This document shows, in pieces, positions 1 to 6,031 of a DNA stretch of 13,081 nucleotides (its first letter is position 1; every line of letters starts with the position of its first letter). The notes beneath the pieces are model-generated. The model was not told where the DNA came from and made no database searches. It saw nothing but the letters and a program-made list of their open reading frames with translations. The translations under genes were made by a program, and so were the position numbers. Source of the stretch: Gammaproteobacteria bacterium (GTDB lineage: Bacteria > Gemmatimonadota > Gemmatimonadetes > Longimicrobiales > Gaopeijiaceae); NCBI GenBank assembly GCA_009843625.1, contig VYDD01000130.1:1156-14236 (forward strand). The letters run 5' to 3'.

Positions 1-645
1 ACGGGGTCCCCGCCGGCTGACGCGTCGCCCCGGAGCGCGCGCGCGATGTCTGCGGATGGCGGTCTGTTCGCCGTTCCCTTCTTCGGCTGCGGATCCAACC
101 ACCTCCACGGGCGCGGAATCACCCGCCGGAGGCTCGTTGTCTCCGCCAACCTGCGCGGGCACGGGTTCCTTGCGAGCTGGCGTCGGCGGTGCCTGGGGCC
201 GGGTGAGTTTCCGGTCCAGCGCGCCGATGAAGGTGCCGATCAGCCTCGTGTTGCTGCCGAAGTCCCCCAGCCCCTTGGAGCGCGAAGTCGAACGAACATC
301 CACCCGCGTCTGCGCCTGCACGTCGAGTCCGATGCGGATCACCACGTCGCTCGCGCGGCGGGAAAGGCGCCCCCGCGTCAGGGCGTGGATGACGCCTTCC
401 TCCTCGTCCCACCAGCGGGCATGCCAGCGCGGCAGTTCACCGCGAACGAGGTCGAGCACGGCTTCCCATACCTGAGCGAAGGGAATGGCGTAGGTCCGGC
501 CCACGAGACGCGGATCGGTGGCGTCGGCCGACGTTCGGGAAGTCGTCGCCACAAGCGCGCGCTTGAGACGATCGGTAAAAGAGAGTTCCTGGCTCAGCCT
601 GTCCCCCCTGGGAGGCCCGGTTGGCGAAACAGAGGCAACTCGCAA
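1..645 (-). CDS. DUF1499-like protein, C-terminus beyond left edge
   Basis: An open frame of 215 codons runs leftward off the window with no stop. Residues about 47-147 look like a DUF1499 domain: an opening DPRLVGRTYAIPF, a conserved tryptophan-rich middle (HARWWDEEEGVIHA), then the family's best signature, RVDVRSTSR (114-122) followed by DFGSNTRLIGTF (128-139). The tail after residue 150 is rich in Pro, Glu and Arg and looks disordered. No biochemical function is established for the family that I can apply here. There is no in-frame ATG. TTG at 645 directly follows an in-frame stop and is the longest choice. CTG at 597 has a purine-rich AGGGGGGA upstream but is a rare start. GTG at 552 would drop the segment TDRLKRAL, which looks like protein. 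The gene is divergent from the nucleotidyltransferase at 733. The family call is fairly good; the start is uncertain. Confidence 0.68.
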   Translation of the reverse strand, partial: MRVASVSPTGPPRGDRLSQELSFTDRLKRALVATTSRTSADATDPRLVGRTYAIPFAQVWEAVLDLVRGELPRWHARWWDEEEGVIHALTRGRLSRRASDVVIRIGLDVQAQTRVDVRSTSRSKGLGDFGSNTRLIGTFIGALDRKLTRPQAPPTPARKEPVPAQVGGDNEPPAGDSAPVEVVGSAAEEGNGEQTAIRRHRARAPGRRVSRRGPR

Positions 646-690
646 CGCCTAATCTTACGCTGGAGCGCGTCTGATTTCCATTCTGCCGGC

Positions 691-696
691 TAATAT
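691..696 (+). promoter_or_regulatory. Possible -10 element (TAATAT) for the nucleotidyltransferase gene
   Basis: TAATAT stands out in otherwise GC-rich DNA between two divergent genes, 37 bp before the ATG at 733. Transcription would begin near 703 and give a leader of about 30 nt. No convincing -35 hexamer lies 16-18 bp upstream, and no clear Shine-Dalgarno precedes the ATG, so this is a weak prediction. Confidence 0.22.
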
Positions 697-732
697 CCAC
701 GAAATGCCGCAAACTTCACACTGCGCCACTGC

Positions 733-1749
733 ATGAAAGCCGTCATTCCGCTTGCGGGCAAGGGAACGAGGTTGCGGCCCCACACCCACCTCCTGCCCAA
801 GCCGCTGGTGCGTGTGGCCGGGAGACCGGTCCTCGCCCATCTGCTCGACGACCTGTTGCGCTTCGGGGTCACGGAGATGGTGTTCATCGTCGGCCATCTC
901 GACGAAGTCATCCGCCGGTACATGGCAGAGGCGTATCCGGACCTGCCCGTCCACTACGTCGTCCAGGCCGTGCAGGACGGAACCGCGGGGGCGGTCAAGC
1001 TGGCGCAGCCGTACGCGGACGGCGAGCTGCTGATCCTGTTCGCCGATACCCTGTTCGAGGCCGACCTGTCGCCGGCGCGAACGCTCTCTCCGGAATGGAG
1101 CGCGGTCATCTGGACGAGGGAGGTCGAGGACTACTGGAAGTACGGCGTCGTCGTAACCGGCGCCGACGGTGCCATGACGCGCATCGTGGAGAAGCCGGAG
1201 CAGCCCGTCTCCCGCCTCGCCAACATCGGCCTCTACCACATCCGCGATTCCGCCCTGCTCTTCGAAGGGATCGACCATGTGCTGGCCTCGCCTGCGGGCG
1301 CGTCGGGGGAGTACTACCTGACGGACGCCTTCCAGTACATGGTTGACCGCGGCGCGCGCATCCGCACGGCACCGGTGGACTCGTGGCACGACTGCGGCAG
1401 TCCCGAGGGCTTGCTGGGGACCAACCGCCATCTGCTGGAAAGGGGCGGCGCGGCGGTGTCGGTCGCGGCGCGGCTGCGCGATTGCTCGCTCGCGGAACCC
1501 GTGCTGGTGGAGGCGGATGTGGTCGCCGAAGGGAGCGTTCTCGGTCCCAACGTCACGCTGGAGCGGGGGGCGCGAGTGGTCGGCAGCAGGCTGACGAACA
1601 CCATCGTGGGCGCCGGCGCCCGCGTGGAGGGAGCGCGCCTGCACGGGTCGCTGGTGGGCGCGGGAGCGGTTGTGTGGGGTGTGGAGGGAAGGGTGAACGT
1701 GTCGGACCATTCGGTGGTCGAGGCGATGGGGGCGAACGAAGGCCCCTAG
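733..1749 (+). CDS. Sugar-1-phosphate nucleotidyltransferase with C-terminal left-handed beta-helix
   Basis: This 338-residue cytoplasmic enzyme should transfer an NMP from an NTP to a sugar 1-phosphate, making an NDP-sugar. The N-terminal Rossmann-like NTP_transferase domain (about 1-235) carries the nucleotide loop AGKGTRLRP (8-16), PKPLV (22-26), a GlmU-like QDGTAGAV (81-88), a metal-site Asp in FAD (103-105, where GD is usual), EKP (153-155), YYLTDAF (194-200) and WHDCGSP (218-224). Residues about 242-330 have a hexapeptide-like pattern (V-x-E-G-A / V-G-A-G-A turns), typical of a left-handed beta-helix as in GlmU or archaeal Sto-type enzymes. The order resembles RfbA/ST0452-class proteins. 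The Q-x-G-T-A motif hints at UTP rather than dTTP, but sugar and nucleotide cannot be fixed from sequence. A MurU-like role in wall-sugar reuse is possible but unproven. The start ATG is the first possible and places the nucleotide loop at the expected N-terminus. The TAG stop overlaps the stop of the convergent peptidase gene. Confidence 0.88.
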   Translation: MKAVIPLAGKGTRLRPHTHLLPKPLVRVAGRPVLAHLLDDLLRFGVTEMVFIVGHLDEVIRRYMAEAYPDLPVHYVVQAVQDGTAGAVKLAQPYADGELLILFADTLFEADLSPARTLSPEWSAVIWTREVEDYWKYGVVVTGADGAMTRIVEKPEQPVSRLANIGLYHIRDSALLFEGIDHVLASPAGASGEYYLTDAFQYMVDRGARIRTAPVDSWHDCGSPEGLLGTNRHLLERGGAAVSVAARLRDCSLAEPVLVEADVVAEGSVLGPNVTLERGARVVGSRLTNTIVGAGARVEGARLHGSLVGAGAVVWGVEGRVNVSDHSVVEAMGANEGP

Positions 1750-3095
1750 TCAGGGCCGATCCTTCTCACCACCACCTCTCCCGCGGGGTCCTGCGCCAGC
1801 ACCAGGTCGGCGGGTACGCCCGGACCGATCCGCGCGCTTCCGTCCGGAGCGCCATGCCCTTCGCCGGCAATAACGAAGAGTCCGCTGGCCGCCACCGTTT
1901 CATGGGCTTCCCGGTCCGCAAGGTCGCCCACCTCCACTATGGTGGGGCCCGACCGCGTCAGCGGGTCGTCGTACTCGATGAGCACGTCCGCCGCCGTCGG
2001 CGGAAGACCCGGTGCGATCAGCGTGCCCCTAGCCAGCAGGAGGTCGCTCACCATGCGCCCGTTCGGAGGCAGCCCGTCGTAGAGGGCGAGGTCGACCTGC
2101 TCGTAACTGCCGTCGGCGATCGACGCCAAGGCGGACAGAATCCCGACGAAGTTCACCATGCGCAGATGCTGCTTCTGCGGATCATCCGGCCATCCGCCGG
2201 ACTCCAGCAGAATCGTGCTCGTGCCCCAGGCTCCCATCAGGTCGCCAAAGGCCCGCGGGTTGAAGGCATCGTCGTAACGGGTGACGTGCCCGCCCACCAG
2301 CGGCTCGATCGCCCGGCGCACCACCCCGCACACGCGCATCGCCGCGCGCCGCCGCTCGCTGACTTCGGGTTGGTCGTTGTAGGCGGGCGCCAGGAGCGCG
2401 ATGGCCGCCATGCGGCCGGAGTCCCCGACGCGAAAACGGGGGCTCTGGTCGTGCAGGTTGAAGCCGAAGGCGGGCCGTATCCGGTCGTGCACAGCCTTGA
2501 GCGCGCGTCCTTCCGGGGTGGCGAGGCGTCGGGCATCCCGATTGATATCGATCCCGACCGCGTTGTGTCGTTGAAAGCGGGCCGCGCCGTCGGGGTTGAG
2601 CATGGGAACGAAATAGAGGCGCAGGCGGCGGGACAGCGTCCGAACCAGAGCGTGTTCCGGATGCCGCCCCAGGAACGAGCAGATGTCCGCCAGCGCCATG
2701 GTCGCGGTGCTCTCGTCCCCGTGCATCTGGGACCAGGCGAGCACCGCCATCTCGCCCTCGCCAAACGACACCATGCGGAGGGGTCGGTCCTCGGCGCTCT
2801 CGCCCACCCTCTCGCACGCCAGCGCCGGGCTGCTGGCGAGGATGGGGTCGAGTATGGTCCAGTAGGTCTCTGGACCGAAGCGTCGCTGGTCGAGCCCGCT
2901 TGCGCGCACGATTTCATGGAGGGCGCGCAGCTCCGTGGTGAGTTTCGGCAACGGCTGGGCTCTTGGAAGTCGGTTCTCGATAGGGGAGATGCCGGGGCTG
3001 ACCCGTAGGTTGTCGAACCGCATGGGCAGAATAATGGCGGCAGCTTCGCCGCGGTGTCCAGGCGAGAGCGGGGTCGCGGCCCGTGCGCTGGTCAC
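1746..3095 (-). CDS. M14-family zinc carboxypeptidase-like protein
   Basis: This 449-residue protein has the full M14 metallopeptidase ligand set: the zinc motif HGDE (His125, Glu128 in SQMHGDES), NPDGA (167-171), substrate-binding Asn185-Arg186 in DINRDARR, the third zinc ligand His215 in FNLHDQS, and the likely catalytic Glu298 in TILLESGGW. It is therefore probably an active zinc exopeptidase or amidase. Residues about 335-449 form a beta-rich C-terminal extension ending PADLVLAQDPAGEVVVRRI, reminiscent of the small beta-domain of amidohydrolases; its role is unknown. No signal peptide or lipobox is visible, so a cytoplasmic location is likely. M14 covers carboxypeptidases and murein-peptide amidases (MpaA, Csd4), so a muropeptide substrate is possible given the wall-salvage genes downstream, but this is inference. 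GTG at 3095 is preferred because AGGAGAGG precedes it; ATG at 3023 (MRFDNL) is the alternative. The stop shares CTAG with the gene at 733. Confidence 0.82.
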   Translation of the reverse strand: MTSARAATPLSPGHRGEAAAIILPMRFDNLRVSPGISPIENRLPRAQPLPKLTTELRALHEIVRASGLDQRRFGPETYWTILDPILASSPALACERVGESAEDRPLRMVSFGEGEMAVLAWSQMHGDESTATMALADICSFLGRHPEHALVRTLSRRLRLYFVPMLNPDGAARFQRHNAVGIDINRDARRLATPEGRALKAVHDRIRPAFGFNLHDQSPRFRVGDSGRMAAIALLAPAYNDQPEVSERRRAAMRVCGVVRRAIEPLVGGHVTRYDDAFNPRAFGDLMGAWGTSTILLESGGWPDDPQKQHLRMVNFVGILSALASIADGSYEQVDLALYDGLPPNGRMVSDLLLARGTLIAPGLPPTAADVLIEYDDPLTRSGPTIVEVGDLADREAHETVAASGLFVIAGEGHGAPDGSARIGPGVPADLVLAQDPAGEVVVRRIGPD

Positions 3096-3098
3096 GGT

Positions 3099-3105
3099 CC
3101 TCTCC
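3099..3105 (-). promoter_or_regulatory. Ribosome binding site deciding the GTG start of the M14 gene
   Basis: On the minus strand GGAGAGG, within TAGGAGAGGACC, stands directly before GTG at 3095. The internal ATG at 3023 has no comparable site, so this favours the non-ATG start. Confidence 0.55.
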
Positions 3106-3147
3106 TACCGCCCCGCCCGATAGTTGGGAGAAACATCTGACGCCTAC

Positions 3148-3177
3148 TTGGCAGAGCTGGCAGAACGGGCGCAATAT
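3148..3177 (+). promoter_or_regulatory. Predicted sigma70-like promoter for the beta-propeller gene
   Basis: TTGGCA (3148-3153) and CAATAT (3172-3177) are separated by 18 bp in the 149-bp gap between divergent genes. Transcription would begin around 3184, giving a leader of about 60 nt before the ATG at 3245. This is the best promoter match in the window, but it is a prediction from consensus only. Confidence 0.4.
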
Positions 3178-3235
3178 CATGACTTGGCGTCATTCTAGCG
3201 GCGAGATTGCCACGGGCCCCGGAATGGGCACCATC

Positions 3236-3240
3236 GGAGG
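3236..3240 (+). promoter_or_regulatory. Ribosome binding site deciding the start at 3245
   Basis: GGAGG lies 4 nt before the ATG at 3245. It sets the start at the signal peptide, rather than at an upstream in-frame codon near 3083 that would reach back across the divergent GTG at 3095. Confidence 0.7.
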
Positions 3241-3244
3241 AAAC

Positions 3245-4498
3245 ATGCGTCTCCTGGTTTCCGCGATTGCGTTGTTCCTTTGCGTCCCGGTGTCGATGCG
3301 TGCGCAGGCTGCGTGTCCGGTGCCATGGCAGTTGGATGAGGTCCTGCGGATCGGCTCTTTCGAAAGCGCAGACCTTGTTACCCGGGTCACGGATCTTGCG
3401 GTCGGGCCTGATGGCGCCCTCTACGTCGCCCAGGCTCAGGTGCCCGCAATTACGGTCTTCTCCCTTGATGGTCGGGTGCTTCGTCGGATCGGCCGCGCAG
3501 GCCAGGGACCGGGTGACATCCAGCTTGTGGCCACGGGCGTGGGCTGGATCGAAGACACGCTCTGGATAGCCGACTTCGGGCGGATCCAGTTGTTTACGAC
3601 CAACGAACGCGTACCGGACCGGGTCATCCAGTTCAACCTGCCCATGCCCGACGAAGGAACACGTTTGACCCCGGGACGTTTGCTCGCGGACGGTAGTCTC
3701 ATCGGTGCGCGTGGCATCACCGACTGGAGGACCTGGTTGTCCCGCGGAGCCAGTCGCGGGCTTGCGCTACGCCGCCTCTCACTATCCGGAGAGGTCCTTG
3801 ACACGATCGCCGCGATCGATTGGTCGGACAACGCCGTAGAGTACGAGAGAGATCCCGGTCGGCTGTGGCCTGCCCTGCACCCGCTCAAGGAACTGCCCTC
3901 CATCGGGCTCCAGGAATACCTGACAGCACTCAGGCCTGACGGCTCTGCGATTGTACAGATTGGGAGAGTGGATGAAAGCGGAACTCCACCGACGTTTGAC
4001 ATTCTGGCGATCTCGATCAGTGGAGACACGCTCGTGCAGCGAGCGGTCGAATACGAACCCCGCGAAGTCACATCTGCGATGGAGCGCCGCCTTGCCGAGG
4101 AAACAGCCGGATGGAGGGCCGGAGACTACACAGCCCCGGACCCGATTCTTCCGACGAGTGAAATAGTCCTCGAGCGTAGGCGTCGTGCCGTTCTCAGGGC
4201 GTTCTGGGTTCCGGAGTACCACCCCCCCGTCAGGCAGGTGGTGGCTGGAACGGACGGGACGATCTGGTTGCTCCGGGAAATGCGGGAGGACCGCGTCGAC
4301 GTGTGGGAGATCTACGATTCGGATGGAAGGCTCGAGGGTACGGTCGAGATTGGACAGGGGCGCAGTTCCCTGAGGCAGTGGTATCCTCGTCTCGCTATCG
4401 CCCTCGCGAGCCGTGACGAGGTCTGGGGTACCACATTCGACGAATATGAGGTCCCGTACATTCACCGGTACCGCGTTGATAGAACGTGCGCGCCCTAG
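3245..4498 (+). CDS. Secreted six-bladed beta-propeller-like protein
   Basis: This 417-residue protein opens with a classic signal peptide (MRLLVSAIALFLCVPVSMRAQA, cleavage probably after AQA at about residue 22), so it is exported. The body has repeated blade-like units of the NHL/six-bladed propeller kind: VTDLAVGPDGALYVAQ, then FSLDGRVLRRIG with GQGPGD, then WIEDTLWIADFGRIQLF, and near the end VVAGTDGTIWLL and IYDSDGRLEGTVEIG. No catalytic residues can be named. Such proteins are commonly annotated as six-bladed beta-propeller proteins and usually have no known ligand. The start has a good GGAGG. Third codon positions are visibly less GC-rich than in the flanking genes (many TTG, GTT, GAT, CGA-type codons), which may mean weaker expression, relaxed selection or acquisition. 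It converges on the NamZ-type gene with a 157-bp gap and has no clear functional tie to its neighbours. Confidence 0.75.
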   Translation: MRLLVSAIALFLCVPVSMRAQAACPVPWQLDEVLRIGSFESADLVTRVTDLAVGPDGALYVAQAQVPAITVFSLDGRVLRRIGRAGQGPGDIQLVATGVGWIEDTLWIADFGRIQLFTTNERVPDRVIQFNLPMPDEGTRLTPGRLLADGSLIGARGITDWRTWLSRGASRGLALRRLSLSGEVLDTIAAIDWSDNAVEYERDPGRLWPALHPLKELPSIGLQEYLTALRPDGSAIVQIGRVDESGTPPTFDILAISISGDTLVQRAVEYEPREVTSAMERRLAEETAGWRAGDYTAPDPILPTSEIVLERRRRAVLRAFWVPEYHPPVRQVVAGTDGTIWLLREMREDRVDVWEIYDSDGRLEGTVEIGQGRSSLRQWYPRLAIALASRDEVWGTTFDEYEVPYIHRYRVDRTCAP

Positions 4499-4655
4499 AT
4501 CTGCGACTGCCTATGACGTCGGTGTGCTGGATGATGGCCCTGACAACCCGTGGACAGCCGAGGACGGTCGAAGCGCCGGTCAAGCCATCGGCGGCTCTCC
4601 CCCGGTCGGGTTCCAGCTCCAGTTCGACAAACAGCTCCTGAGCGCGGAGCCGGGA
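4499..4655. other. Non-coding gap between two convergent genes
   Basis: These 157 bp separate the stops of the beta-propeller gene and the NamZ-type gene. I find no convincing small gene. A 5-bp stem (CGCCG at 4574-4578, CGGCG at 4589-4593, 10-nt loop) lacks a T-tract, so I do not call a terminator, although a bidirectional terminator would be expected here. Confidence 0.5.
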
Positions 4656-5945
4656 TCAATACAGTAGATACCGCTCTCGAACCCGCAGGAACTCCTCCAG
4701 CTCCGGCTGCCACGCAGCGCGCACCTCCTGCAGGGAGGCCCCTGCCTCGACCGCCAGCCGCAGGCGGTCGGTACCCGCGAGCCGGTCGAAGGCGGCTTCG
4801 CGCCAACCCCACCGGTCGCCGGAGAGCGCCGCAGCTTCGATGAGCGCGGCCACGGCGGCCTCGGTGGGATCGTACCCCGGCTCGCTCGCGACCAGCCGCA
4901 CGCCTTCCACCTCGACTCCGCCGTGCTTGCCGTCGCCGGGGTTTTCCGGCACGAAGCGAACCGCCTCGAAGCGCACACCGGCGAGGCCATAGCCGTTCAG
5001 GTTCGCGGCCAGCGCCTCCCCGTCCAGCCAGGGGGCTCCGATCTGCTGAAAGGCGATGGGCGTGCCCCGGCCCACGGACAGGTTGGTCCCTTCGAACAGG
5101 CAGGTTCCCGGATAGTGGCGGGCGCTCTCCACCGAAGGCATGTTCGGCGAAGGCGCCACCCAGGGAAGCTCGGTGTCCGGGAACCAGTCGCCCCGGCTCC
5201 ATCCCGACAGGGGTGCCACGGCGAGTTCCGCCTCCACCCCGAACTCGCCCCGGAAAAGGCGCGCCAGCTCGCCGGGCGTCATCCCGTGGCGCATGGGGAT
5301 GGGGTACATGCCCACGAAGGACGCGAACGCGGGGTCCAGCACGTTTCCCTGCACTTCGACGCCCCCGATCGGATTGGGCCGGTCCAGCACCACGAAGGGA
5401 ATCCCGGCCTCTCCGGCCGCCTCCATCGCAAGCGCCATGGTGTAGACGTAGGTGTAGTAGCGGGCCCCGATGTCCTGGATGTCGAAGAGGAGCACTTCGA
5501 CGCCTTCCAGCATCTCCGGCGTCGGTTTGCGGGTCGCGTCGTAGAGGGAATGGATCGGCAGCCCGGTGCGCGGGTCCGTCCCGCTGTCGACGAGTTCGCC
5601 GGCTTCGGCGTCGCCCCGGATGCCATGCTCGGGAGAATAGAGCGCGACCAGCTCCACACGCTCGTCCCCGTGCAGCAGGTCGATGCTGGAGACGCCCTGG
5701 CGGTCGATGCCCGTGTGGTTGGTGACCAGCCCGGCGCGGCGACCTTCCACCAGGTGGATCGAGTCCGCGAGCAGAACCTCGATGCCGGGGCGGGTTTCGC
5801 CGGCCACCTGCGCGGCGATGCCGCCGGAAGCGTCCGCGGCCGGATCGCCCCCTCCGCGCACGATCAGATTGGCGCCGAGGAGGATCGCGCCCACGGCGAC
5901 CAGGCCGGCGCCGACCCGCGATTGTCGCATCCTTGCGGAAACCAT
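4656..5945 (-). CDS. namZ: NamZ-type exo-beta-N-acetylmuramidase (DUF1343, GH171)
   Basis: This 429-residue protein matches the DUF1343 family along its whole length. Characterised members (NamZ of Bacillus subtilis and Tannerella forsythia) release MurNAc from the non-reducing ends of peptidoglycan chains. Visible motifs are LVTNHTGID (73-81), SPEHG (104-108, with Glu106 and His107 in the conserved active-site strand), FDIQDIGARYYTYVYTM (154-170), LDRPNPIGG (187-195), RHGMTPGEL (219-227), SPNMPSV (266-272) and CLFEGTNLSVGRGTP (about 282-296). Length is normal for the family. The N-terminus has a hydrophobic stretch (about residues 11-30) after basic residues, so it is exported or membrane-anchored; no lipobox Cys is seen. 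ATG at 5945 is chosen because it gives the signal segment and leaves a promoter gap. ATG at 5930 is an alternative, and neither has a strong Shine-Dalgarno. The frame extends further upstream, but only into sequence overlapping the divergent gene. It is divergently paired with the NagZ-like operon, its usual functional partner. Confidence 0.92.
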   Translation of the reverse strand: MVSARMRQSRVGAGLVAVGAILLGANLIVRGGGDPAADASGGIAAQVAGETRPGIEVLLADSIHLVEGRRAGLVTNHTGIDRQGVSSIDLLHGDERVELVALYSPEHGIRGDAEAGELVDSGTDPRTGLPIHSLYDATRKPTPEMLEGVEVLLFDIQDIGARYYTYVYTMALAMEAAGEAGIPFVVLDRPNPIGGVEVQGNVLDPAFASFVGMYPIPMRHGMTPGELARLFRGEFGVEAELAVAPLSGWSRGDWFPDTELPWVAPSPNMPSVESARHYPGTCLFEGTNLSVGRGTPIAFQQIGAPWLDGEALAANLNGYGLAGVRFEAVRFVPENPGDGKHGGVEVEGVRLVASEPGYDPTEAAVAALIEAAALSGDRWGWREAAFDRLAGTDRLRLAVEAGASLQEVRAAWQPELEEFLRVRERYLLY

Positions 5946-6031
5946 TACTTTGCGCCAGTCCTCGATTCCAGCAGTCCCATGGGTGGTCGGCGGGCTGTCA
6001 ACTTCGTCCGGGGGGAAGAAGTCGTCAACCG
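5946..6031. promoter_or_regulatory. Short divergent control region between namZ and the GH3 operon
   Basis: These 86 bp must hold the promoters for both directions if the chosen starts are right. GTCAAC occurs twice in direct orientation (5997-6002 and 6024-6029), which read as TTGAC-like -35 elements on the minus strand. ACTTC (6001-6005) and GAAGT (6018-6022) form a short inverted pair around a G-rich centre. Neither TTGAC has a good -10 at the right distance. A shared operator is possible, but the evidence is thin. Confidence 0.3.

Noticed and set aside
46..693. A 215-codon plus-strand frame opposite the DUF1499-like gene
   Set aside because: The minus-strand frame contains the conserved RVDVRSTSR and DFGSNTRLIG signature; the plus-strand product is low-complexity.
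1383..3008. A 541-codon plus-strand frame across the nucleotidyltransferase end and the M14 gene
   Set aside because: It is a shadow spanning two well-supported genes on different strands and shows no domain signature.
4574..4593. Small hairpin between the convergent genes as a terminator
   Set aside because: The stem is only 5 bp with a 10-nt loop and has no following T-tract on either strand.
5933..6031. ATG at 5933 as start of the first GH3 gene
   Set aside because: It would add 33 residues before the signal peptide and overlap the start of namZ; GTG at 6032 gives a normal lipoprotein leader.
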